From: Pseudomonas mosselii
GTDB lineage: Bacteria > Pseudomonadota > Gammaproteobacteria > Pseudomonadales > Pseudomonadaceae
Assembly (NCBI RefSeq): GCF_005796105.1
Contig: NZ_VAUO01000006.1
Coordinates: 124,001 to 188,000 of the forward strand
DNA length: 64,000 nt
Direction of reading: 5' to 3'
The notes beneath the pieces were generated by a model that saw only the letters and a list, made by a program, of their open reading frames with translations, searched no databases and was not told where the DNA came from. Below, in pieces: positions 28,222-37,158 of the stretch. A program made the position numbers and the translations under genes. How positions within the stretch are numbered: position 1 is the stretch's first letter; the number at the start of each line of letters is the position of its first letter.

Positions 28222-29238
28222 CTACTTCACCGCATTTGCGGCCTTGGGCAGCACCGCAAGGAAATTGTCCCGCGCGACCTGCTGCGCAACCTGCGCCGGC
28301 AGTGCATCGAGAAACGGCACGAAACCCTGCAACTGCTCAGCGACACTGTCGAAACGGCCGACCACATCCGAACCCAGCATGAACCGCGTTGGAAAGCGCT
28401 CGACCAGCACCAGCCAGTCCTTGCGCGGACGGCCTTGTGCGTCCAACAGATAGGGGTGCAGCACGCTCCACGACAGGTCGACGTACAGGTTGGGGTAGTC
28501 CTCCAACAACCGCGTGAGCACCGGTAGCAGGAACTCCATGTGCGTCTGGTGCCGGTGGATTTCCGCGCTGCTGCCCGCATGCGCCCAGATGAAACGGGTG
28601 TGCGGATGGTTGCGCAGGGGCTCCTCGATCTCCGCCAGATACAACGGATTGCGTTCGCGCTTGGACGTGATGTTGGTGTGCAACAGCACCGGCAGGTCAT
28701 GCTCGGCGGCCAGGTGATAAACGCGCGCCATCGCCTCATTGTTGGCCCGCGGCGTGTCACCACTGGTCAAGGCCGTCAGGTCGTCATGCCGGGTGAATAC
28801 CTCGCCAATGCCTTGCCACAGCCCAGGGTAAAGCGCCAGCATCCGTTCGATGTGGCTCACGGCATTCTTGTCCACCGGATTGAAGCCGCTCAGAAAAGGA
28901 TGAAAGCGCCGGCGCTGCTCAAGTGGCAATGACATCAACGCAGCCGCCACGTAGACGTCAGTGGCGCTGTACCAGTAGGCATCGGCATCGTCGCCAGCGT
29001 AGTAGCGCGGGCGCTTGGGCTCATCTTCGTGCCATTTCTTGGCCACCGGAATACCCGAGATCATCGACTGCTCTACCCCAGCCGTATCCATGGCCTTGAG
29101 CAACGCCGGCATGCCTTCGGTTTCCTGGAAAAAGTCCACGTAATGCAGATGGGCGTCACTGTATTGATACTCGCGGGCCTGCGCCGCCGGATATAAGCAA
29201 CTCCACAGCAGCAGGCCGGTCAGCGTCCGGGCGATCAT
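28222..29238 (-). CDS. Exported amidohydrolase-family protein
   Basis: It has 338 residues from ATG 29238 (GAGGAG 7 nt upstream), which starts a signal peptide ending PAAQA. It is a TIM-barrel metal-dependent hydrolase of the PF04909 type: YSDAHLHYVDF gives the first metal His pair, LPVLLHTNI and RFIWAHAGSS give further His residues, and FMLGSDVVG gives the terminal Asp. Most relatives are cytoplasmic decarboxylases or lactonases, so a periplasmic location is unusual. Substrate unknown. The gene is divergent from the pirin gene. Confidence 0.82.
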   Translation of the reverse strand: MIARTLTGLLLWSCLYPAAQAREYQYSDAHLHYVDFFQETEGMPALLKAMDTAGVEQSMISGIPVAKKWHEDEPKRPRYYAGDDADAYWYSATDVYVAAALMSLPLEQRRRFHPFLSGFNPVDKNAVSHIERMLALYPGLWQGIGEVFTRHDDLTALTSGDTPRANNEAMARVYHLAAEHDLPVLLHTNITSKRERNPLYLAEIEEPLRNHPHTRFIWAHAGSSAEIHRHQTHMEFLLPVLTRLLEDYPNLYVDLSWSVLHPYLLDAQGRPRKDWLVLVERFPTRFMLGSDVVGRFDSVAEQLQGFVPFLDALPAQVAQQVARDNFLAVLPKAANAVK

Positions 29239-29352
29239 CGCCAGCTCCTCGATCAGGTAGAGCAAGCATAGACCCGCCTCGCTTGGCCACGGTTCAGCCT
29301 CGTCGCGCGAAGCGTTATGCTGGGGCACTCAACGCCCGCCTGGAGCCCATCC

Positions 29353-30216
29353 ATGAACACCCCGCTGGTCATCCGCCCGCGCGCCGAATCGGTGGAGGGT
29401 CAGCCGATCCTGCGCCCGCTGCCATCGGCCCAATGCCGAAGCGTCGGTCCATTCGTGTTCTTCGACCACCTGCTGGAAACCGACTATTCGGCCGGCCAAG
29501 GCATGGATATCCGCCAGCACCCGCATATCGGCCTGTCGACCCTTACCTACCTGTTCGAAGGCCAGATTCAGCACAAGGACAGCCTTGGCTCAGACCAACG
29601 TGTAGGGCCCGGCGAAGTCAGCTGGATGACCGCAGGGGCGGGGGTCGCGCATATCGAGCGCACCCCGCTTGAAGCACTCGACCAGGGCTCGCGGCTGCAT
29701 GGATTGCAAGTCTGGCTGGCCTGCCCCAAAAGCGCCGAACAAGGCCCTGCCAGCTACAGTCACCATCCGGCGTCCAGCTTGCCGGTCAGTGACAGCCTGG
29801 GGGTGCGCATCTGCCTGATCGCCGGCAGCGGATTCTGCCTGACCTCACCCGTGCCGGTGCTCTCCCCTACCCTCTATGCCCATGTGCAGATGCAGGCCGC
29901 AACCACACTGGCGGTGCCCACCGAGCATGCCCAACGGGCACTGTACCTGCTCGATGGCGAGTTGCTGCTCAATGGCGAGCCGGTCGAGCCGTGCAGCCTG
30001 GTGGTGCTGCCAGAGGCCGAAGAGGTGGTGTTGTTTGCCGAGCATGCCTGCCAGCTGGTACTGATTGGCGGTGCCCCGCTGGATGGGCCGAGGCGGATGA
30101 ATTGGAATTTCGTTGCCAGTGATCCGGCGCTGATAGAACGGGCGCGGGAACGATGGGCCGCAGGCGACTGGCCGCAGGTCCCCGGGGAACACTCCAGGAT
30201 TGAACTGCCACGCTGA
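29353..30216 (+). CDS. Pirin family protein
   Basis: It has 287 residues from ATG 29353 (GGAG 7 nt upstream). It is a bicupin protein: the N-terminal cupin carries HPHIGLSTLTYLFEG with the metal-binding His residues and Glu, followed by MTAGAGVAHIERTP. The C-terminal cupin contains RALYLLDGELLLNGE. Some bacterial pirins are quercetin 2,3-dioxygenases or affect pyruvate metabolism; the role here is not known. It is convergent with the dienelactone hydrolase gene. Confidence 0.9.
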   Translation: MNTPLVIRPRAESVEGQPILRPLPSAQCRSVGPFVFFDHLLETDYSAGQGMDIRQHPHIGLSTLTYLFEGQIQHKDSLGSDQRVGPGEVSWMTAGAGVAHIERTPLEALDQGSRLHGLQVWLACPKSAEQGPASYSHHPASSLPVSDSLGVRICLIAGSGFCLTSPVPVLSPTLYAHVQMQAATTLAVPTEHAQRALYLLDGELLLNGEPVEPCSLVVLPEAEEVVLFAEHACQLVLIGGAPLDGPRRMNWNFVASDPALIERARERWAAGDWPQVPGEHSRIELPR

Positions 30217-30227
30217 GGCCGATGCAG

Positions 30228-30254
30228 GGGCAGCCCACGCGATAGGGGCTGCCC
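30228..30254. terminator. Perfect hairpin between convergent pirin and hydrolase genes
   Basis: GGGCAGCCC (30228-30236) and GGGCTGCCC (30246-30254) are perfect inverted repeats. A second GC hairpin (about 30256-30279, with one bulge) follows. There is no T-tract, so factor-independent termination is uncertain. Confidence 0.45.
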
Positions 30255-30293
30255 TGGCGGGGCTCGCTGAGCCCGCGCCTCATGCCTGCGCGG

Positions 30294-31019
30294 TCAGCCT
30301 CGGAACGCGTCCTTAAGGAGGTTGTGCATCGCGCGGAAGGCACGCTCGGAAGTACGCCGGTCGTACTGCATCTTGCCCGGTACGTTGGCGTTCGGATCGG
30401 TGAACGAATGCACGGCGCCGCCGTAGCTGAGCAACTGCCAATCCACCTTGGCGGCGTTCATCTCGTTTTCGAAAGCTGGCAGTTGCTCCTTGGGCACCAA
30501 CGGATCCGAAGCACCATGCAGCACCAGCACCGAACCCTTGATCCGCTTGGCGTCTTCGGGGTTTGGCGTATCCAAGGTGCCATGGAACGACACCGTCGCC
30601 CGCAGGTCAGCCCCGCTGCGGGCCAGCTCCAGCGCACAGCAGCCACCGAAACAGAAACCGAAGGCGGCCACCTTGCCAGGCTCCAGCAATGCTTTGGACT
30701 GGCCCAGCAGTTGCGACAGCGCTTCCTGCATGCGCTTGCGTAGCTCGGTACGATCGTTTTTCAACGGCATCATCGCCGCCCCCGCCTCGTCAGCATTGGA
30801 TGGGCGCAGCGACTGGCCATACAGGTCAGCGATCAACACCACATAACCCTGCTCGGCCACTTCCTTGGCGATGCGCTCGGCGCCTTCACTGATACCCATC
30901 CAGTTCGGAGCCATCACCAGGCCAGGTCGACCCAACGCCCCAGGCTCGTACACCAGCCGGCTTTCGTAGGTCTTGCCGGACAGGTGGTAGACCAGCGATT
31001 CGACGATTACCTTGCTCAT
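30294..31019 (-). CDS. Dienelactone hydrolase family protein
   Basis: It has 241 residues from ATG 31019 with AAGGAG 6 nt upstream. It is an alpha/beta hydrolase with a Cys nucleophile, C123 in GFCFGG. The catalytic Asp is in HGASDPLV and the His in GAVHSFTDP, the dienelactone hydrolase triad. Members hydrolyse cyclic esters; housekeeping paralogues such as this one, outside catabolic clusters, have unknown substrates. It is downstream of htpG on the same strand but separated from it by a terminator. Confidence 0.9.
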   Translation of the reverse strand: MSKVIVESLVYHLSGKTYESRLVYEPGALGRPGLVMAPNWMGISEGAERIAKEVAEQGYVVLIADLYGQSLRPSNADEAGAAMMPLKNDRTELRKRMQEALSQLLGQSKALLEPGKVAAFGFCFGGCCALELARSGADLRATVSFHGTLDTPNPEDAKRIKGSVLVLHGASDPLVPKEQLPAFENEMNAAKVDWQLLSYGGAVHSFTDPNANVPGKMQYDRRTSERAFRAMHNLLKDAFRG

Positions 31020-31043
31020 CAAGCACTCCTTAGGCTCACCATG

Positions 31044-31068
31044 AAAAAAGCCCGCCGAAGCGGGCTTT
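31044..31068 (-). terminator. Rho-independent terminator of htpG
   Basis: On the minus strand GCCCGC-TTCG-GCGGGC is followed by six T residues (stem 31050-31065). It has an ultra-stable UUCG tetraloop and lies 13 bp past the htpG stop. Confidence 0.95.
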
Positions 31069-31081
31069 GCATTGCATCAAC

Positions 31082-32986
31082 TCAAGCAGACAGTTCGACC
31101 AGCAGCTTGTTCAGGCGACGAACGTAGGCCGCCGGATCTTTCAAGCTGTCACCCGCCGCCAGAGCAGCCTGGTCGAACAGGATGTGCGACAGTTCACCGA
31201 AGCGGTCCTCACTCTGTTCGTTGTCCAGCTTCTCGATCAGCGGGTGGGTCGGGTTGAATTCGAAGATCGGCTTGGAGTCCGGCACTTTCTGCCCACTGGC
31301 CTCGAGGATCTGGCGCATCTGCAAGCCCAGGTCCTGCTCACCAATAGCCAGGATTGCCGGAGAGTCAGTCAGGCGATGCGAAACGCGCACTTCGGCAACG
31401 CTATCACCCAGCGCGGCCTTCAGGCGCTCGACCAGACCCTCCTTGTCCTTGGCCACTTCTTCCTGGGCTTTCTTGTCTTCCTCGGAATCCAGCTTGCCCA
31501 GGTCCAGGTCGCCACGGGCGACGTCGACGAAAGCCTTGCCATCGAACTCGTTGAGGTAGCTCATCAGCCACTCGTCGATACGGTCGGTCAGCAGCAACAC
31601 TTCGATACCCTTCTTGCGGAAGACTTCGAGGTGCGGGCTGTTCTTGACCTGGGCGTAGGATTCGCCAGTGAGGTAATAGATCTTGTCCTGGCCTTCCTTG
31701 GCGCGCGCCAGGTAGTCAGCCAGCGCAACGCTCTGCTCGCCGCTGTCGTCCTGGGTCGAGGCGAAGCGCAGCAGACCGGCGATCTTCTCTTTGTTGGCGA
31801 AGTCCTCGGCCGGACCTTCCTTGAGGACCTGGCCAAAGTTCTTCCAGAAGCTCTTGTACTGCTCAGGTTCGTTCTTGGCCAGTTTCTCCAGCATGTCCAG
31901 CACGCGCTTGGTCAGCGCAGTCTTCATCGAATCGATGATCGGATCTTTCTGCAGGATCTCGCGCGAGACGTTCAGCGACAGATCGTTGGAGTCCACCACA
32001 CCTTTGATGAAGCGCAGGTACAGCGGCAGGAACGACTCGGCCTGGTCCATGATGAACACGCGCTGCACGTACAGTTTCAGGCCGCGCGGTGCTTCACGCT
32101 GGTACAGGTCGAACGGTGCACGAGCCGGCACGTACAGCAACGAGTTGTACTCGAGCTTACCTTCGACCTTGTTATGGCTCCAGGCCAGCGGGTTCTCAAA
32201 ATCGTGGCCGATGTGCTTGTAGAACTCCTGGTACTCCTCGTCCTTGACCTCGGTACGCGAGCGGGTCCACAGGGCGCTGGCGCGGTTGACAGTTTCCCAT
32301 TCCTGCGCAGGCTGCTCCTCGCCTTCGGCGGCGGCCTGCTCCTTGGGCAATTCGATTGGCAGGGCGATATGGTCGGAGTACTTCTTGACGATGTTACGCA
32401 GGCGCCAGCCATCGGCGAATTCGTCTTCACCCGCCTTCAGGTGCAGGACGATACGGGTACCGCGCTGTGGCTTGTCGACGGTGGCGACTTCGAATTCGCC
32501 TTCGCCCTTGGATGACCAGTGCACACCTTCGGCGGCCGGCAAACCGGCACGACGGCTGTATACGTCGACCTTGTCGGCGACGATGAACGCCGAGTAGAAG
32601 CCCACCCCGAACTGACCGATCAGGTGCGAGTCCTTCTTCTGGTCGCCGGTGAGGTTCTTCATGAAGTCGGCGGTGCCGGACTTGGCGATGGTGCCCAGAT
32701 GCGCAATGACGTCTTCCCGGCTCATGCCGATACCGTTGTCTTCCAACGTTACGGTATTGGCGGCCTTGTCGAAGCTGACACGGATCTTCAGGTCGGCATC
32801 GCCTTCGAGCAACTCGGGCTTGGCCAGGGCCTCGAAACGCAGCTTATCGGCAGCGTCGGAGGCGTTGGAGATCAGCTCACGCAGGAAGATCTCCTTGTTG
32901 GAATACAGGGAATGAATCATGAGGTGCAGCAGTTGCTTGACCTCGGTCTGGAAGCCCAGGGTTTCTTTTTGAGTCTCCACACTCAT
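31082..32986 (-). CDS. htpG: Molecular chaperone HtpG (Hsp90)
   Basis: It has 634 residues from ATG 32986 ([15 protein letters not shown]). The N-terminal GHKL ATPase domain has [25 protein letters not shown] and [10 protein letters not shown] middle domain starts about residue 230 and a dimerisation domain covers about 500-634. It is a cytoplasmic homodimeric chaperone. Two features fit heat-shock control: a near-perfect RpoH promoter at 33063-33090 and its own terminator. Confidence 0.98.
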   Translation of the reverse strand: MSVETQKETLGFQTEVKQLLHLMIHSLYSNKEIFLRELISNASDAADKLRFEALAKPELLEGDADLKIRVSFDKAANTVTLEDNGIGMSREDVIAHLGTIAKSGTADFMKNLTGDQKKDSHLIGQFGVGFYSAFIVADKVDVYSRRAGLPAAEGVHWSSKGEGEFEVATVDKPQRGTRIVLHLKAGEDEFADGWRLRNIVKKYSDHIALPIELPKEQAAAEGEEQPAQEWETVNRASALWTRSRTEVKDEEYQEFYKHIGHDFENPLAWSHNKVEGKLEYNSLLYVPARAPFDLYQREAPRGLKLYVQRVFIMDQAESFLPLYLRFIKGVVDSNDLSLNVSREILQKDPIIDSMKTALTKRVLDMLEKLAKNEPEQYKSFWKNFGQVLKEGPAEDFANKEKIAGLLRFASTQDDSGEQSVALADYLARAKEGQDKIYYLTGESYAQVKNSPHLEVFRKKGIEVLLLTDRIDEWLMSYLNEFDGKAFVDVARGDLDLGKLDSEEDKKAQEEVAKDKEGLVERLKAALGDSVAEVRVSHRLTDSPAILAIGEQDLGLQMRQILEASGQKVPDSKPIFEFNPTHPLIEKLDNEQSEDRFGELSHILFDQAALAAGDSLKDPAAYVRRLNKLLVELSA

Positions 32987-33062
32987 CGTCTTCAAACTCC
33001 GATCTGTTGGTTGGCGGCGCCTGGCGACCCAATGGGCCGACTTATTGCGGCGGATGACCAGC

Positions 33063-33090
33063 AGATGGGGGCATGCCAGGCTATTTCAAG
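33063..33090 (-). promoter_or_regulatory. RpoH (sigma-32) promoter of htpG
   Basis: Read on the minus strand: CTTGAA, 14 bases, CCCCATCT. The established heat-shock consensus is CTTGAA-N13-15-CCCCATNT, so both boxes match fully. The -35 box overlaps the last codons of the upstream thioesterase gene (stop at 33081-33083). Confidence 0.92.
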
Positions 33091-33539
33091 GGCATTTGCG
33101 GTTCTATCTTGAAATGCGCCCGTGCGGTGGCGATGGGCACGTCCCGATCACCCTGCCAGGCAGTGATGGCCACGTTGGTCACCCGACGGCCCTGGCGCCA
33201 CAGTTGACACTGGGCGTAAGTGTCGCGGTCATGAGCGGCGCGCAGGTAGTCGATGGAGAAGTCGATGATCTTGGGAATGCTCACGCTGTCGCTGTAGATC
33301 AGCAGATAGAGCGCGGCAGATAGCTCCATGAAGCCGGCGATGACCCCGCCATGAATGGCCGGCAGCAAGGGGTTGCCGATGTTCTGCGGGTTAGCCGGCA
33401 GGCAGAACAACAGATCATCGCCGTGGCGCTGGCACTCGATGCCGATCAGTTGCGCATAGGGGATCAGCGTCAAGAGCGGCGCATAGTCACCGCGGGCATG
33501 GGCTTCGTTCAACTGCTGGCGCACGTCGAGGGGGATCAT
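33081..33539 (-). CDS. PaaI-type hotdog thioesterase (second of coupled pair)
   Basis: It has 152 residues from ATG 33539, whose first bases overlap the stop of the upstream thioesterase gene (33536-33539, ATGA). It has a hotdog fold with [14 protein letters not shown], the central-helix active-site region of PaaI-type acyl-CoA thioesterases, and [16 protein letters not shown]. The substrate is unknown; members hydrolyse aromatic or medium-chain acyl-CoA. The htpG heat-shock promoter lies over its 3' end. Confidence 0.87.
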   Translation of the reverse strand: MIPLDVRQQLNEAHARGDYAPLLTLIPYAQLIGIECQRHGDDLLFCLPANPQNIGNPLLPAIHGGVIAGFMELSAALYLLIYSDSVSIPKIIDFSIDYLRAAHDRDTYAQCQLWRQGRRVTNVAITAWQGDRDVPIATARAHFKIEPQMPLK

Positions 33540-34012
33540 GGGCGTGGCGCCTTGAGGCTGTTGCCGAAGTTCAGGCCACCCTTGATCTGCTGCCCCAGGC
33601 GCATGAACGTGCCCACGACTTGGCAAATCGGTTGCCCCGGATCGTCCTGGTAAGCCGAGCCGCGCGTGAAGATCACGTCGCGGGTGACCCTGTAGCACTG
33701 GGCATGCCCGTAGATGGGCAGATCAGCCCGCGTCGGGTGCATGTAGTCGATGCGCAGATCCAGGGTCGGGCACACCTCGAAACGCGGCAAGGCGCACAGC
33801 GTCGCCATGCCACAGGTGGTATCCAGCAAGGTGGTCAACGCACCGCCGTGCACTGCGCCAGTCTGCGGGTTACCGACGATGGCTGGCGACCAGGGCAACA
33901 CCAGGGTCATGCCATCGGCATCGGCATGCACCACGCGCATCTGCAGTAGCTGGCAATGTTTCAGGGCAGAGAGAAAACGCTCGGCCATGGCCATCAATGA
34001 CGTCTCGGACAT
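33536..34012 (-). CDS. PaaI-type hotdog thioesterase (first of coupled pair)
   Basis: It has 158 residues from ATG 34012, with GAGGG 4-5 nt upstream (sequence GAGGGATAATG). It has a hotdog fold with AVHGGALTTLLDTTCGMA and LDLRIDYMHPTRADLP. It is coupled to the next gene by an ATGA overlap. Both are hotdog thioesterases, but their sequences have diverged, so they may form a heteromer or act on different acyl-CoAs; this is inference. It is divergent from the small lipoprotein gene. Confidence 0.87.
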   Translation of the reverse strand: MSETSLMAMAERFLSALKHCQLLQMRVVHADADGMTLVLPWSPAIVGNPQTGAVHGGALTTLLDTTCGMATLCALPRFEVCPTLDLRIDYMHPTRADLPIYGHAQCYRVTRDVIFTRGSAYQDDPGQPICQVVGTFMRLGQQIKGGLNFGNSLKAPRP

Positions 34013-34082
34013 TATCCCTCGCTGCATAAAATCGCAAAAAAGTCTATATAGGGCAGAGTCTTATATATCTGAAAAGTTTGTG

Positions 34083-34110
34083 GAACTTATCCCGCACCGG
34101 CGAACTCGAA
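34083..34110 (+). promoter_or_regulatory. Candidate AlgU (sigma-22/RpoE-type) promoter
   Basis: GAACTT (34083-34088), 17 bases, then TCGAA (34106-34110). The AlgU consensus is GAACTT-N16/17-TCTGA or TCAAA. The -35 is perfect, the -10 only partial. It lies 40 bp before the ATG of an envelope lipoprotein, a class often under AlgU control. Confidence 0.45.
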
Positions 34111-34150
34111 GGTTACAAGTCAAGTTATTCCACCCAGGAGATACACCCCC

Positions 34151-34435
34151 ATGCGTAAACCTTTTGCTTTTGCTCTGATGCTGGCCGCTACCATGGGCCT
34201 GGCCGCTTGCGACAAAGCGAGCGAAGACAAGGCCCAAGACGCACAGCAACACGCTGAGCAAGCCCAGGAAAAAATGGGCGAAGCTCAGGATAAGATGAAC
34301 GAAGCCGCCAAGGAAAACGCCGAAGCCGCCAAAGATCAGGCCGAAGCGCAGCAGAAAGCCGCTGAAGAAGCCGCCCCTGCTACTCCGGCGCCCGAAACAG
34401 CTCCGGCTACGCCGAGCGAACCTGCCAAACAGTAA
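34151..34435 (+). CDS. Small coiled-coil lipoprotein
   Basis: It has 94 residues with a type II signal peptide and lipobox LAAC (Cys about residue 20). Residues 25-75 are an uninterrupted Ala/Glu/Gln/Lys-rich helix with heptad spacing (repeating Q.AEQAQEKMGEAQDKMNEAAKENAEAAK). An Ala/Pro/Thr tail follows. It resembles abundant envelope or stress lipoproteins but no function is known. The ribosome site AGGAG is about 10 nt upstream. It may be driven by the AlgU-like promoter. Confidence 0.85.
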   Translation: MRKPFAFALMLAATMGLAACDKASEDKAQDAQQHAEQAQEKMGEAQDKMNEAAKENAEAAKDQAEAQQKAAEEAAPATPAPETAPATPSEPAKQ

Positions 34436-34439
34436 TTTT

Positions 34440-34482
34440 CAGGCACAAAAAAACCCGACATTGTCGGGTTTTTTTGTGCCTG
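34440..34482. terminator. Bidirectional rho-independent terminator
   Basis: This is a nearly perfect palindrome: CAGGCAC-A7-CCCGACA then, after one base, TGTCGGG-T7-GTGCCTG. It has T-tracts on both strands and lies between the convergent lipoprotein and DUF599 genes, so it can serve both. Confidence 0.96.
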
Positions 34483-34502
34483 CAATTCAATACTGAAACG
34501 CT

Positions 34503-35252
34503 TCAGTTAGCAGCGACCGAAGTTTCCTTGCCGACCTCGCCCGTGGCCTGTGGCGTGGGTGTGAATACCATCACTTCCAATACATGGGAATGGAACTCAC
34601 GGCGATACAGGATAAAGACCACCGCTACACTGGTGACCATGAACAACCAGGGGCTGATAAACCAAGTCAACATGGCCATGCCAAAGTAATACGAACGCAA
34701 TCCCAGGTTGAACTGGTTAGCCGCCAGCGACAGCACCCGTGCGGCACGCGAAGCGAAGCCATTGCGTTCCTGCTCGTTGACCTGACGCTCGCCGATCATC
34801 GGCGCAGAGCCCACCAGCACAGCCGCGAAGTTGTACTGGCGCATGCACCAACTGAAGGTAAAGAAGGCATAGACAAAGACCATCGCCAGGCACAGCAGCT
34901 TGATCTCCGACATGCCCTGGGAAGCTTGCTGTACCAGCGGCAAATCAGCCAGCAACGACAGCGCACGGTCAGAAGCACCGAGCACGGTCAGAATGCCGGC
35001 CAGGATAATCAAGGTACTGGAAGCGAAGAACGAGGCGTTGCGCTCTAGATTACCGATCACGCTGGCATCGGCGATACGGTTGTCGCGCAGCAGCATGCGG
35101 CGCATCCAGTCTTCACGGTACAGGTGCAGCACACTGGCCAGGCAGGCGGTGTCACGCCCCTTCCAGATGGCATAGCGGGTATAGCCGCCCCAGCAGATGG
35201 CAAACCAGCACACGGCGAGGATGTTGGCGAAGTTGTTTTGGATGAAGCTCAT
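34503..35252 (-). CDS. DUF599 family membrane protein
   Basis: It has 249 residues with four to five predicted membrane helices (near residues 8-22, 73-95, 115-135, 185-215). NLERNASFFASSTLIILAG and NQFNLGLRSYYFGMA are typical of DUF599. This is an inner-membrane protein of unknown function. It ends just before the shared terminator; no operon partner. Confidence 0.87.
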   Translation of the reverse strand: MSFIQNNFANILAVCWFAICWGGYTRYAIWKGRDTACLASVLHLYREDWMRRMLLRDNRIADASVIGNLERNASFFASSTLIILAGILTVLGASDRALSLLADLPLVQQASQGMSEIKLLCLAMVFVYAFFTFSWCMRQYNFAAVLVGSAPMIGERQVNEQERNGFASRAARVLSLAANQFNLGLRSYYFGMAMLTWFISPWLFMVTSVAVVFILYRREFHSHVLEVMVFTPTPQATGEVGKETSVAAN

Positions 35253-35365
35253 TCAAGTAACTCGCAAAAGAGAGACAGACCGGCTTTCGACGCCTGGACT
35301 CCATAAAAGACACGTAGGCTGATGCATTTGCTTTCCTGCACCGGCCTCCTCGCGGGCACAGCTAT

Positions 35366-35401
35366 AAAAAAACCCCGCTCCTTCACGTAGAAGCGGGGTT
35401 C
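35366..35401 (-). terminator. Rho-independent terminator downstream of brnQ
   Basis: On the minus strand AACCCCGCT (from 35400) pairs with AGCGGGGTT (to 35371) and is followed by T7. It ends the brnQ transcript about 65 bp past its stop. Confidence 0.92.
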
Positions 35402-35466
35402 CGGTTTTCACCGTCGGCAGGGGCCATTTGGCTTGTGGCCAGCGCCTGCCCTCAGGCTTCAACGTC

Positions 35467-36780
35467 TCAGGCCAGCGCCTCGCGCGGCTTGCCGAGCATG
35501 CGATCGCAAGCCACGGCAACGGCCAGGGCGATTACCGAAGGCACCAACCAGGCCAGCCCCTGCTCGCTCAGCGGCAGGTGTGCAGCAGCGTCCGGCAGCA
35601 GATGGGCAAAGCTGGTGCCCTTGATCGCATCGACCAGACCGAACAGCAGTGACACCAGCATCACCGGGGCCAGGATACGCGTCGGGGAGTGCCACAGCTC
35701 TTTGACGAAGCTCAGTGCCACCACCACGATGCACGGCGGGTAAATCGCCGTGAGCACCGGGATCGAGAAGGCGATCAACTTGGTCAGGCCCAGGTTCGAC
35801 ACCAGCAGCGAGAAGCCCGCCAGCAGCACCACCAGCACGCGGTACGACAGCGGCAGGATCTGGCTGAAGTATTCGGCGCAAGCGCAGGTCAGGCCAACCG
35901 CAGTGACCAGGCATGCCAGGGCGATCAGCACGGCGAGGAAGCCACTGCCGAGCGAGCCGAAGGTGTGCTGCACATAGGCATGCAGAACAGCGGCACCGTT
36001 AGTGGCGTCGGCGGCAATATCATGACTGCCCGCCCCCAGGCGGAACAGGCTGACATACACCAAGGCCAGCCCGACCCCGGCGATGAGGCCGGCAATGATG
36101 GCGTAGCGGGTGATCAGCTTCGGCGACTCCACACCGCGAGAACGGATGGCATTGACGATGACGATACCGAATACCAGCGCACCCAGAGTGTCCATGGTCA
36201 GGTAGCCGTTGATGAAGCCCTGCGAGAACGGCGCGGCCACGTACTGCGGCTGCGCCTGGCCAATGGTTCCGGCCGGCAGCGCGAACGCCGCGATACCGAG
36301 TACCGCCAGGGCAATGATCTTGAGCGGCGCGAGGAAGCGGCCGACGGTGTCGAGCAGCTTGCCCGGATACATCGAGACAGCCAGCACCACGGCGAAGTAC
36401 ACCAGGCTGTAGATGAACAACGCGGTCGGGCTCTCACCGGTCAACGGCGCCACGCCCACCTCGAACGAGACGGTCGCGGTACGCGGAGTGGCGAACAACG
36501 GGCCGACCGACAGGTAGCACACAGCCGCCAACAGGCCGCCGAAGAACTTGCCGATAGGGCTGCTCAACGCGTCCATGCCGCCACCGACCTTGGCCAGCGC
36601 CACAACGGTGATGACCGGAAGGCCAACCGCGGTAACCAGAAAGCCCAGGGCTGCCATCCACACGTGCGGACCGGATTGCAAGCCGACGATCGGTGGGAAG
36701 ATGATGTTGCCGGCGCCGACAAAAAGCGCAAACGTCATGAAGCCAAGCGCCAGGATGTCCTGGCCTTTCAACACTTTCAT
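35467..36780 (-). CDS. brnQ: Branched-chain amino acid transport system II carrier protein
   Basis: It has 437 residues with about twelve membrane helices of the LIVCS family, a cation-coupled importer of leucine, isoleucine and valine. Typical sequences are [18 protein letters not shown] at the N-terminus, [10 protein letters not shown], and [16 protein letters not shown] near the C-terminus. Single gene with its own terminator. The upstream region has a perfect ACTGCA-AGGG-TGCAGT dyad (36948-36963) that could be a regulator site. Confidence 0.95.
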   Translation of the reverse strand: MKVLKGQDILALGFMTFALFVGAGNIIFPPIVGLQSGPHVWMAALGFLVTAVGLPVITVVALAKVGGGMDALSSPIGKFFGGLLAAVCYLSVGPLFATPRTATVSFEVGVAPLTGESPTALFIYSLVYFAVVLAVSMYPGKLLDTVGRFLAPLKIIALAVLGIAAFALPAGTIGQAQPQYVAAPFSQGFINGYLTMDTLGALVFGIVIVNAIRSRGVESPKLITRYAIIAGLIAGVGLALVYVSLFRLGAGSHDIAADATNGAAVLHAYVQHTFGSLGSGFLAVLIALACLVTAVGLTCACAEYFSQILPLSYRVLVVLLAGFSLLVSNLGLTKLIAFSIPVLTAIYPPCIVVVALSFVKELWHSPTRILAPVMLVSLLFGLVDAIKGTSFAHLLPDAAAHLPLSEQGLAWLVPSVIALAVAVACDRMLGKPREALA

Positions 36781-37158
36781 TTAGGGTAGTACCACACTGC
36801 TGAAATCGGGATTCGAGAAGAGATTTCCCCATGAATGAGGGAAATGTTGCCCGGCTTGATGAGCCAGACCCGTTTAGCGTGTCGTTCCCTTTTGGGGTAC
36901 GGGCACAAATGTGAGGGCGTAGATTAACCGTTTTACCGAACAAACGCACTGCAAGGGTGCAGTTTGTCCGATGTACGTATGTATTTGTCGTCTCGATGAC
37001 GCTGTCGGGCGACCATTTATTGCGCAAATTCTGATTTGCCTGGTTGAAATCCCTGGTCATTCGGATCGACATTTCCGAACGCCGACAAATCGTCGCAGCC
37101 ACAACGACAAAGGCCACCCGAAGGTGGCCTCTGTGCGCGTGGGGGTACTGCGTGTTAC
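36781..37158. other. brnQ upstream region and sucCD terminator
   Basis: The dyad at 36948-36963 is flanked by CAAAC and GTTTG, extending the symmetry imperfectly. No consensus promoter for brnQ was identified. The right end holds the sucD terminator. No gene is called; an open frame across the region (36434-37117, minus) overlaps brnQ out of frame and lacks coding features. Confidence 0.4.
37108..37130 (-). terminator. Terminator of the sdh-suc gene block
   Basis: On the minus strand AGGCCACC (from 37130) pairs with GGTGGCCT (to 37111) around a TTCG tetraloop, followed by a short T-run. It lies 28 bp after the sucD stop. Confidence 0.85.
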
